DNA from: an uncultured Paracoccaceae bacterium
GTDB lineage: Bacteria; Pseudomonadota; Alphaproteobacteria; Rhodobacterales; Rhodobacteraceae
Assembly (NCBI GenBank): GCA_937900975.1
Contig: CALCPC010000054.1
Span: 1 to 6,532, forward strand
Reading direction: 5' to 3'
Length of the DNA stretch: 6,532 nucleotides
Shown here: piece by piece, positions 1 through 6,285 of the stretch
Numbering within the stretch: position 1 is the stretch's first letter
Layout: every line of letters begins with the position of its first letter
Made by a program: the position numbers and the translations under genes
Notes under the pieces: generated by a model
The model's database searches: none
What the model was told of the DNA's origin: nothing
The model's input: the letters and a program-made list of their open reading frames with translations, nothing else

Positions 1-38
1 GGGTGGCGCCGGACCAGGCGCACAGGGTCGTTGCCGGG
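1..38. other. Sequence downstream of cysG, no gene visible
   Basis: On the minus strand these 38 bases after the cysG stop contain no ATG or TTG. One GTG (23-21) opens a frame reading RLVRRHP before the edge, which I do not recognise. No hairpin followed by a T-run is seen, so there is no sign of an intrinsic terminator, and the operon may continue beyond the window. Confidence 0.4.
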
Positions 39-1457
39 TCAGGCGCTCAGGGCCGATGTTTTGTCCTCTGCGGTCTGTGCGTGCCAGGCGCGCGCAGCGG
101 TGCCGTTTTTCGGTAGGGTAATCAGGATCATCGCGGCGCCATCGATCCCATGCTCTGCCAAACTCTTGCTGAGTTTGGCGAGTGGCGTTCGGATCCTTTG
201 TTCCCGCGGGGTGGAGACGTGGGCCGCGACATCGACGGGCGTCTCGGGCGGCGCACCGCGGGCGCGGAGCGTGGCTGAGATATGGCCTGCCATACGCACG
301 CCCATGTAAAGCGCAAGCGTCGTGCCGGGGCGCAGGTGATGGGCCCAGTCGGGCAGAGCATCACCGGGCCGGCACGTGCCGGTGGCCAAGATCACCGTGT
401 CGCTGTCGCCCCGCGCCGTCAGGCTTTGACCGAGCGTGGCCGCTGCCGCGCTTGCCGCCGTCACACCCGGCACGATCTCAACTTCGATACCGGCGGCCCG
501 GGCGGCGGACGCCTCCTCGGTGGCGCGCGCGAAGATCGCGGGGTCGCCGGATTTCAGGCGCACAACGCGCCGGCCCTTGCGCGCCTCGGCCACGATCAGC
601 GCTGTGATCCGCTCCTGCGGCCAATCCGTTGCCCCGACCGCCTTGCCCACGAAGACGCGCTCGGCGTCCCGACGCGCAAGCTCCAACACCTGTGGATCCA
701 CCAGCCGGTCGTAGAAGACGATGTCGGCCTCCTGCAGCCGTTCGACCGCGCGCAGCGTCAACAGATCGCGCGCGCCGGGGCCCGCGCCGACCAGCGCGAT
801 GTGCCCCACGTCCGGCCCCTGCGGCGCCTGGCCCGCCGCGATCGCGGCCTTGATGCTGCGGGCGGCTTCGGCCTCCTCTCCGCGCCGGTAGAGTGCGGCG
901 GGCGCGCCCTTGAAAACCCAGGCCCAAAACGCGCGGCGCGCGGTCTTTGGCATCTGGGCCGCCACCGCACCGCGCAGCCTTCCCGCAAGGGCCGCGAGCC
1001 CGCCGATCCGGGGCGGCAGCAATGTCTCGATCTCGGTCTTCAGCCCCCGGCCAAGCACCGGCGCCGTCCCTTCCGTACCGATGGCCACGACGACGGGATC
1101 GCGGTCCACAATCGCGGGCGTGATGGCGTCGCAGAGATCGGGCCGGTCGACCACATTGAGAAGGGCGCCGGCCTCCTTGGCCAGCGCCGCAAGCGCCGTG
1201 TCGGCGCCGGGACAGCCCGTTGCCACGAAACAAAGCGCGGCACCCCGAAAAGTCTGGACGCTTACAGGGCCGCAATCGTGGCGGGCCCGACCCGCGGCGA
1301 CGATGCCCTGAAGCTCCGCATCGAGGCTGGGCGCAACGAGGTCGATCTTAGCATCCGTTTTCAGCAAAAGCCGGGCCTTCTGCGCCGCCTGCTCTCCACC
1401 GCCGGCGATTACGACGCGCCGACCGGTGGTGGAGATGAACATCGGAAAGGCCTGCAT
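39..1457 (-). CDS. cysG: Siroheme synthase (uroporphyrinogen-III methyltransferase / precorrin-2 dehydrogenase / ferrochelatase)
   Basis: The 472-residue trifunctional enzyme converts uroporphyrinogen III to siroheme, the cofactor of assimilatory nitrite and sulfite reductases. The N-terminal dehydrogenase/chelatase part (about 1-215) has the NAD-binding GGGEQAAQKARLLL (19-32), then NVVDRPDLCDAITPAI with Asp104, which aligns with the catalytic Asp104 of enterobacterial CysG. The loop AIGTEGTAPVLGR puts Thr128 where E. coli and Salmonella have Ser128. The C-terminal SAM-dependent methyltransferase part (about 217-450) has LVGAGPGARDLLTLRA (222-237), FYDRLVD with Asp250, FVGKAVG with Lys272, RLKSGDPAIF (300-309), VPGVTAASAAAA (329-340) and LYMG with Met385, matching Asp248, Lys270 and Met382 of the Salmonella enzyme. 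A short polar tail follows residue 450. It lies 17 bases after nasA, probably in the same transcript. Position in a nitrate operon implies siroheme supply to nitrite reductase, possibly also to sulfite reductase. Confidence 0.96.
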   Translation of the reverse strand: MQAFPMFISTTGRRVVIAGGGEQAAQKARLLLKTDAKIDLVAPSLDAELQGIVAAGRARHDCGPVSVQTFRGAALCFVATGCPGADTALAALAKEAGALLNVVDRPDLCDAITPAIVDRDPVVVAIGTEGTAPVLGRGLKTEIETLLPPRIGGLAALAGRLRGAVAAQMPKTARRAFWAWVFKGAPAALYRRGEEAEAARSIKAAIAAGQAPQGPDVGHIALVGAGPGARDLLTLRAVERLQEADIVFYDRLVDPQVLELARRDAERVFVGKAVGATDWPQERITALIVAEARKGRRVVRLKSGDPAIFARATEEASAARAAGIEVEIVPGVTAASAAAATLGQSLTARGDSDTVILATGTCRPGDALPDWAHHLRPGTTLALYMGVRMAGHISATLRARGAPPETPVDVAAHVSTPREQRIRTPLAKLSKSLAEHGIDGAAMILITLPKNGTAARAWHAQTAEDKTSALSA

Positions 1458-1465
1458 CGGTGGCG

Positions 1466-1471
1466 CCCCCT
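1466..1471 (-). promoter_or_regulatory. Ribosome binding site of cysG
   Basis: On the minus strand AGGGGG stands eight bases before the ATG at 1457, inside the 17-base gap after the nasA stop. It favours that ATG over the in-frame ATG at 1442 (Met6), although the latter cannot be excluded. Confidence 0.5.
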
Positions 1472-1474
1472 GCC

Positions 1475-4096
1475 TTATTCAGCGGCGCGCGGGACGGTCG
1501 TGCGCGCGATCAGATCGGTGATTTCCGGCCGGCAGGAGCCACAGTTTGTGCCCGCACCCGTGGCCGCGCAGCCCGCCGCGAGATCGCGGCCCTCGGCCGC
1601 GGCGGCCAGAATTGCGTTCCGCCCCACACCCATGCAGGCACAGACAATCGGACCCGGGTCGGCCCGCCCGGCGCCGGGGCGCGCGGCCAGAAGATCCCCC
1701 GCCGGTTGGTCGAGCGCCGCGGCGACGAAATCGCGGGCGACCTCGACCGGGCCCGGCGCGACGAAAAGGGCGGCCCGAAGCCTGCCTTCAAGGTGAAAGG
1801 CCAAGCGTGTCGTGCCGCGCGCGGGGTCGGTCAGGATCGCGGGCTCTCCCCCGATGCCGAACAGGGTTTGGGCATAGTCGACCCAATCCTCAGGCGTGGC
1901 CGTCCCCGCAAGCTCGGCGCGCCAGCCCGCGTCTGCCCGCGTCCGCGCCCAATAGGGGGTTTGGGGGGTAAACGCGCCGGTGGCGACCGCAAAGCCGTGC
2001 CAACCGGCGTCGTACTTGGCGATGGCCACGACGCCGGCCTTGCATTCCGGCTGGCCAGACATCGGATCGACGGCTGCGGCGACAAGCGGGCCAATGCGCG
2101 CGGCCGGCGCTGTCTCACCCGTCCAATGGATCGGCGCAAAAGGGTGGCCCTCTGCCACATCGCCCGACACCAGAACCCTAAGGATGGCGCGCCCGGTGGG
2201 GCTGGTCACCAGGGCTAGATCGGCCGGCAAAAGCCCAAGCCGCGCGGCATCCTGGGGGTGGATCTGCAAAAACGGCTCTCCCAAATGGCGGGAAAGGCGG
2301 GCGGCTTTGCCGCTTCGGGTCATGGTATGCCACTGATCGCGGACGCGCCCGGTGTTCAGGCGGAACGGATAGCGCGGGCTGGGCTCTGCGGCCAAGGGTG
2401 TCTGACGCACGGCAACCAACCGCGCACGCCCTGTCGGCGTGAAAAACCGCCCATCGCCGAAAAAGCGCCCGCCTGTGCGCGTGGCCGACAAAGGCCACCG
2501 CACGGGCGTCAAAGCGTCGTATTCCGCATCGGTGATTTCGGCGAGCGCGGAGATATCGAAATCCCGCCCCAGGCCCGCGGCAATGCCAGACAGCGCCGCA
2601 TGCTCTCGAAAAACCTCCGCCGCCGATTGATAATCGAAGGCAGTGCGCCAGCCCATCCGCCGACCAACCTCGGCAAAGATCGCCCAGTCGTGGCGCGCTG
2701 CGCCCGGCGGCTGCATTGCGGCGCGCTGCCGGCTGAGTGTGCGGTCTGAGTTTGTGACCGTGCCATCCTTTTCGGCCCAGCCTGTGGCCGGCAAAACCAC
2801 GTCCGCAAGCCGCGCTGTGTCTGTTTCTGCGCTGACATCGCTGACCACCGTTAGGGGGCAGACGCGCAGCGCCGCGGCGACGCTGTCTGCCTCGGGCATG
2901 GAGACGACGGGGTTGGTGCAGGCGATCCAAAGCGCCTTGACGCGCCCGCTTTGCACGGCGCGGAAAAGGTCGACCGCCTTCAGCCCGGGCTTCGAAGCAA
3001 TCGCCGGGGCGCCCCAAAAGCCGCCAACCGCGGCGCGGTGGTCCGCGTTTTCCAGATCCAGATGCGCGGCCAGCATGTTGGCCAGCCCGCCCGTCTCACG
3101 CCCGCCCATGGCGTTCGGCTGGCCCGTGACGCTAAAGGGCCCCATGCCGGGCCGCCCGATGCGGCCGGTCGCAAGGTGGCAATTTAGGATGGCGTTGACC
3201 TTGTCGGTGCCGCTGATCGATTGATTGACGCCTTGGCTAAAGACCGTGACCGTCCGCTCAGTACCGGCAAAAAGCCGATAGAACGCGGCGAGCTCTGCGG
3301 GGTCGAGACCCGTGGCGCCGGGCGTGTCCGACGAAGCGCTGTCGAGCGCGGCCTCCAACCCCTCCGTATGGGCGCGGATAAAAGCGGTGTCGAGCGCGCC
3401 CCCCTCCCACAAAAACCGCAAAAGGCCGTTGAACACCGCAACATCGCTGCCAGGGGCAAGCTTTAGATGAAGGTCGGCGCTGTCGCAGCTTGCCGTGCGC
3501 CGTGGATCGATGACGACGATTTTCGTCCCACGCTGTGCCCGCGCGGCCAGCAAGCGCTGGTAGAGAACCGGATGGCACCACGCAAGGTTCGAGCCGACAA
3601 GCACCACCAGATCGGCGTTTTCCAGATCCTCATACGTGCCCGGAACCGTGTCCGTGCCAAAAGCGCGTTTGTGCCCCGCGACGGTCGAGGCCATGCAGAG
3701 ACGGGAGTTTGTGTCGATATTGGCCGAACCGATGAACCCTTTCATCAGCTTGTTCGCGACGTAATAATCCTCGGTCAAAAGCTGGCCCGAGACGTAAAAC
3801 GCCACGCTATCCGGCCCGTGTTCCGCGATCGTTTGCGAGAACTGCCCGGCGACGAGGGCGAGCGCTTCGTCCCACTGTGCCCGCTTTCCCCCGATCAGCG
3901 GCGTAAGAAGACGCCCCTCGCGCCCCACGGTCTCCCCCAAAGCGAGCCCTTTGGAGCAAAGCCTGCCGTGGTTTGCGGGATGGTCGGGGTCGCCCTCGAC
4001 GGTCAGGCCGCCCGGTGTCGGGCGAAGTTTCACGCCGCAGCCCACCCCGCAATAGGGGCAGGTTGAGCGGATGGCGGGTGGGCCGGCGCCGTCCAT
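1475..4096 (-). CDS. nasA: Assimilatory nitrate reductase catalytic subunit with C-terminal [2Fe-2S] domain
   Basis: This 873-residue cytoplasmic molybdoenzyme reduces nitrate to nitrite with two electrons. No Tat signal is present, as expected for NasA and unlike periplasmic NapA. The N-terminus carries the [4Fe-4S] motif CPYCGVGC (Cys13, 16, 20) plus Cys47 in GRLCSKG. Cys134 in TNSRLCMASTVAGHK is the expected Mo ligand. Mo-bis-MGD binding segments follow, including LVVLVGSNLAWCHPVLY (163-179), TGQPNAMGGRETGGLAN (324-340), ADVVLPATGWAEKDGT (431-446) and the C-terminal dinucleotide-binding domain from about residue 575 (NTGRVRDQWHTMTRSGK, then PIHWTGE). Residues 815-873 form a Bfd-like [2Fe-2S] domain: Cys819-Ala-Cys821 and Cys852-Gly-Ser-Cys855. 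The length fits long NasA proteins such as that of Klebsiella. The start is set by a TAATG overlap with the flavoprotein gene; no strong Shine-Dalgarno is seen, so translation is probably coupled. The flavoprotein upstream is the presumed electron donor. All ligand residues are intact. Confidence 0.96.
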   Translation of the reverse strand: MDGAGPPAIRSTCPYCGVGCGVKLRPTPGGLTVEGDPDHPANHGRLCSKGLALGETVGREGRLLTPLIGGKRAQWDEALALVAGQFSQTIAEHGPDSVAFYVSGQLLTEDYYVANKLMKGFIGSANIDTNSRLCMASTVAGHKRAFGTDTVPGTYEDLENADLVVLVGSNLAWCHPVLYQRLLAARAQRGTKIVVIDPRRTASCDSADLHLKLAPGSDVAVFNGLLRFLWEGGALDTAFIRAHTEGLEAALDSASSDTPGATGLDPAELAAFYRLFAGTERTVTVFSQGVNQSISGTDKVNAILNCHLATGRIGRPGMGPFSVTGQPNAMGGRETGGLANMLAAHLDLENADHRAAVGGFWGAPAIASKPGLKAVDLFRAVQSGRVKALWIACTNPVVSMPEADSVAAALRVCPLTVVSDVSAETDTARLADVVLPATGWAEKDGTVTNSDRTLSRQRAAMQPPGAARHDWAIFAEVGRRMGWRTAFDYQSAAEVFREHAALSGIAAGLGRDFDISALAEITDAEYDALTPVRWPLSATRTGGRFFGDGRFFTPTGRARLVAVRQTPLAAEPSPRYPFRLNTGRVRDQWHTMTRSGKAARLSRHLGEPFLQIHPQDAARLGLLPADLALVTSPTGRAILRVLVSGDVAEGHPFAPIHWTGETAPAARIGPLVAAAVDPMSGQPECKAGVVAIAKYDAGWHGFAVATGAFTPQTPYWARTRADAGWRAELAGTATPEDWVDYAQTLFGIGGEPAILTDPARGTTRLAFHLEGRLRAALFVAPGPVEVARDFVAAALDQPAGDLLAARPGAGRADPGPIVCACMGVGRNAILAAAAEGRDLAAGCAATGAGTNCGSCRPEITDLIARTTVPRAAE

Positions 4097-5382
4097 TACG
4101 CCGCCAAAGCCCGGCTGAAAGTGGGGCCGCTGCAGCCGCAGAGATCTGCGTCAGCCGGTAAGGCTGCAACGGCCCCCATAGGGTCCAAGGCGTCCCCCCC
4201 TTGGAAGCCTGGACCAAACATCAGCGCATCGCGCATCGCGGCCACGTTCGTGCCGTCTTTGATCAGCGCGTGGAACCAAGCGCCGTCCGCGGTGTCGCCA
4301 TAAAAGACAGCGCCGACCAGCCGGTCGCCCTCCAGCACGAGGCGCTTATAGATGCCGCGCGCAGGGTCGCGGTAGACGACCTCCTCCCGGCCTGGACCGG
4401 CGGCGAAATCGCCGGCGCTGAACAAATCGCACCCGGTGACCTTCAGCTTTGTCGCGGTTTCCTGCGGCTCAAACGCCGCGCCGCGTCCGGCCAGCGTCTC
4501 GGCCGCGACCGCCGCCTGGTCGTAAAGCGGCGCGACAAGGCCGAAAAGCTGACCGCGATGCGCAACACATTCCCCCAGCGCCAGAATATCGGGGTTGGAT
4601 GTGACCATGGCGTCGTCGACGACGATGCCCCGGTCGATCTCAAGCCCCGCATCCTCGGCCAGCGCAACATTGGGCCTGATGCCGACGGCCATGACCAGCA
4701 GGTCGCAGGGCAGCTCTTGCCCATTGGCCAGGCGCAGCGCACGGACCCGTCCGTTTTCGCCCAAAATCTCTTTCGAGCTTGCCGCACACAGCACGGTGAT
4801 CCCACGCGATGTCAGCGCCCGATGAAGAAGGTCGCCCGCAGCCGGGTCGAGCTGACGCTCCATCAAATGGTCCATCAGATGCACGACCGTCACGTCGATG
4901 CCGCGGGCCTGCATGCCCGCCGCGGCCTCTAGCCCCAGAAGACCGCCGCCGATGACCACCGCCTTTTGCCCAGGCCGGAGCGCCATCATCCGCTCTGTGT
5001 CGTCGCGGTCGCGATAGGCGATCACGCCGTCCAGCGCATGACCCGGGATCGGGATCATAAACGGGGTTGAGCCTGTGGCGATCACCAGCTTGTCATAATA
5101 GACCCGCACCCCATCCTCGCCGCGCACGGTTTTGGCCGCGGCGTCGATCTCGGTCACACGCTCCCCAAACCGGCAAGTGATCGCCTTTTCCGCGTAAAAA
5201 TCGGCGTCATGGGTGACGATGTCGTCGAAGGCCTTCTCGCCGGCCAACACCGGCGACAAAAGGATGCGGTTATAGCTGCCGCGGGGCTCGGCGTTGAACA
5301 GCGTGATCGACCAATCGTCTGCGATCCGGTCGATAAGCCGCCCCGCGGCCATACCGGCCCCGATGATGACGAGTTTCTTCAT
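4096..5382 (-). CDS. NirB/NasC-type FAD- and NAD(P)-dependent oxidoreductase, short form (nitrate reductase electron donor)
   Basis: A cytoplasmic flavoprotein of 428 residues that matches the front half of NAD(P)H nitrite reductase large subunits (NirB) and of NasC-type nitrate reductase partners. Seen: FAD-binding GAGMAAG (8-14), SYNRILLSPVLAGEK (36-50, typical of NirB), ATGSTPF (102-108), NAD(P)-binding VIGGGLLGLEAA (143-154), and the second FAD motif NPDILALGECVAHRG (263-277). The usual NirB continues with a four-cysteine Bfd-like [2Fe-2S] domain and a siroheme/[4Fe-4S] domain, about 800 residues in all. Here the protein stops 11 residues after Cys415-Gly-Cys417, so only half the cluster ligands remain and the siroheme part is absent. 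It therefore cannot reduce nitrite by itself. The next gene, nasA, overlaps it by one base and supplies a complete [2Fe-2S] domain, so the likely job is passing NAD(P)H electrons to NasA. Some would name it nirB or nasB; I leave the symbol open. A stand-alone rubredoxin-reductase-like role is less likely, given the operon. Confidence 0.88.
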   Translation of the reverse strand: MKKLVIIGAGMAAGRLIDRIADDWSITLFNAEPRGSYNRILLSPVLAGEKAFDDIVTHDADFYAEKAITCRFGERVTEIDAAAKTVRGEDGVRVYYDKLVIATGSTPFMIPIPGHALDGVIAYRDRDDTERMMALRPGQKAVVIGGGLLGLEAAAGMQARGIDVTVVHLMDHLMERQLDPAAGDLLHRALTSRGITVLCAASSKEILGENGRVRALRLANGQELPCDLLVMAVGIRPNVALAEDAGLEIDRGIVVDDAMVTSNPDILALGECVAHRGQLFGLVAPLYDQAAVAAETLAGRGAAFEPQETATKLKVTGCDLFSAGDFAAGPGREEVVYRDPARGIYKRLVLEGDRLVGAVFYGDTADGAWFHALIKDGTNVAAMRDALMFGPGFQGGDALDPMGAVAALPADADLCGCSGPTFSRALAA

Positions 5383-5397
5383 CCTCGCCCCCCCTTA
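5383..5397 (-). promoter_or_regulatory. Ribosome binding site overlapping the GAF gene stop
   Basis: On the minus strand the 12-base gap between the GAF gene's TAA and the next ATG is entirely purine-rich apart from one C: TAAGGGGGGGCGAGG followed by ATG. The AAGGGG part, which includes the stop codon itself, lies at a suitable distance from the ATG at 5382 and decides that start. The run of seven G is also a possible slippage or sequencing-error site, but no coding frame depends on it. Confidence 0.6.
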
Positions 5398-6285
5398 TCC
5401 GTACCAAGCAACAACATGGGCAAGCGTGTCGCCCACATGGATCGGCAGCGCGACGACCGACCGATACCCCGCGGGCAGCCCGGTTTCTTGGCGGGCGGCA
5501 ATCGGGCGGCCGGTGGCCAGAACCTGGCCGACGGGATCGTCGGTGGCCTCTGCCCGCTGGCTTTCGCGGCCAAGATCCAGCGTTTCTTCGGCAGCGCAAA
5601 GACCGTCGATCAAGCGGGCCTTGCCTTCCGTCACGGCCCAAATCTCAAACCGGCGTGCGATGGGTGTGCCGCGGGCCGACAGCATCGTGACGACATACCG
5701 CCCGCCGCCGGGCACCGGGATCGGCAGGCCAAGCCCCGCGGTCAAACCGGCCTGACCGGCACTTTCTGCCCTGATAAATTTGTAGCCCGAGCCGCCGCCC
5801 CAACCCCGGCCCGGCAGGCCCTGGCCCTTTGGGAATTGGGAGTGGCGCGAGACCCATTCGAAATGCCGCGCCGCACCGAAATACCCATCATCCAGCTTCA
5901 GAACGCCGGCGCTTTCGGCCCAAATCTCAATCGCGCCGATGCGATCCTCGTCATCGGCGCAGAGCGTGACCAGCACGGCCTTCAGCGCGTCACCCGCAAA
6001 AACGGGTACGGCGACAGCGGCAGTCAGGCCAGCGGCATGGGCGGCTTCGGTCCGCTTGAAATATGACCCCTCGAACCCTTTCAGAACGACGGGTCGCCCC
6101 TCGGCCCAGGCCTTACCGGGCAGCCCCTCACCTTTGGCGAAGCTTTCTTGGCCCGACACCGCCCGGAAATCGTGAAGATCGCCGTAATCGCCGCCCTCCC
6201 AAACCAGCCGGTCCTCGCCGTTCGGCACCCAGACTTCGGCCACCTCGACAAAGGTGCGGCTCGGCCCTCCCTGCTGATCCAGCAT
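5395..6285 (-). CDS. GAF-domain protein of the nitrate assimilation operon (three GAF-like units)
   Basis: A 296-residue soluble protein with no signal peptide, membrane segment or output domain. I read three consecutive GAF-like units, each opening with an E-x-W strand: AEVWVPNGEDRLVWEGG (from residue 17), IEIWAESAGVLKLDDG (from 119) and FEIWAVTEGKARLIDG (from 213). The central motif repeats as KGEGLPGKAWAEGRPV (51-65), KGQGLPGRGWGGGSGY (153-168) and, decayed, DPVGQVLATGRPI (250-262). A third block repeats as AGLTAAVAVPVFAGDA, AGLTAGLGLPIPVPGG and AGYRSVVALPIHVGDT. GAF domains bind small ligands or support dimerisation. In the Staphylococcus NreABC system, the stand-alone GAF protein NreA is a nitrate receptor. 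Position between the transporter ATPase and the reductase genes suggests nitrate or nitrite sensing, or a role with the transporter; this is inference. It has only two cysteines (109, 230), which argues against an Fe-S or free-methionine-sulfoxide-reductase role. The start is fixed by ATGA overlap and AGGAGG. The biochemical function is unknown. Confidence 0.85.
   Translation of the reverse strand: MLDQQGGPSRTFVEVAEVWVPNGEDRLVWEGGDYGDLHDFRAVSGQESFAKGEGLPGKAWAEGRPVVLKGFEGSYFKRTEAAHAAGLTAAVAVPVFAGDALKAVLVTLCADDEDRIGAIEIWAESAGVLKLDDGYFGAARHFEWVSRHSQFPKGQGLPGRGWGGGSGYKFIRAESAGQAGLTAGLGLPIPVPGGGRYVVTMLSARGTPIARRFEIWAVTEGKARLIDGLCAAEETLDLGRESQRAEATDDPVGQVLATGRPIAARQETGLPAGYRSVVALPIHVGDTLAHVVAWYG

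Noticed and set aside
1..38. Intrinsic terminator or start of a further gene after cysG
   Set aside because: There is no stem followed by a T-run and no ATG on the minus strand. Too little sequence is present to decide.
282..1796. A 504-codon open frame on the plus strand, antisense to cysG and the end of nasA
   Set aside because: It is rich in Arg, Ala, Gly and Pro, has no recognisable domain, and lies opposite two well-conserved genes. Long antisense frames are expected in GC-rich coding DNA.
1460..2218. A 252-codon plus-strand frame opposite nasA
   Set aside because: It has the same arginine- and glycine-rich composition and no motif, and the opposite strand encodes the intact C-terminal part of NasA.
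2178..3017. A 279-codon minus-strand frame inside nasA
   Set aside because: It is an out-of-frame shadow: the nasA frame is unbroken through this region and carries the conserved cofactor-binding segments.
4096..4140. Frameshift or sequencing error as the cause of the short flavoprotein
   Set aside because: Only the one-base overlap separates its stop from the start of nasA, so there is no room for the missing Bfd and siroheme domains. A simple frameshift cannot restore them.
5395..6285. The GAF protein as a free methionine-(R)-sulfoxide reductase
   Set aside because: Those enzymes are short single GAF proteins with conserved redox cysteines. This protein has three units and only two widely spaced cysteines.
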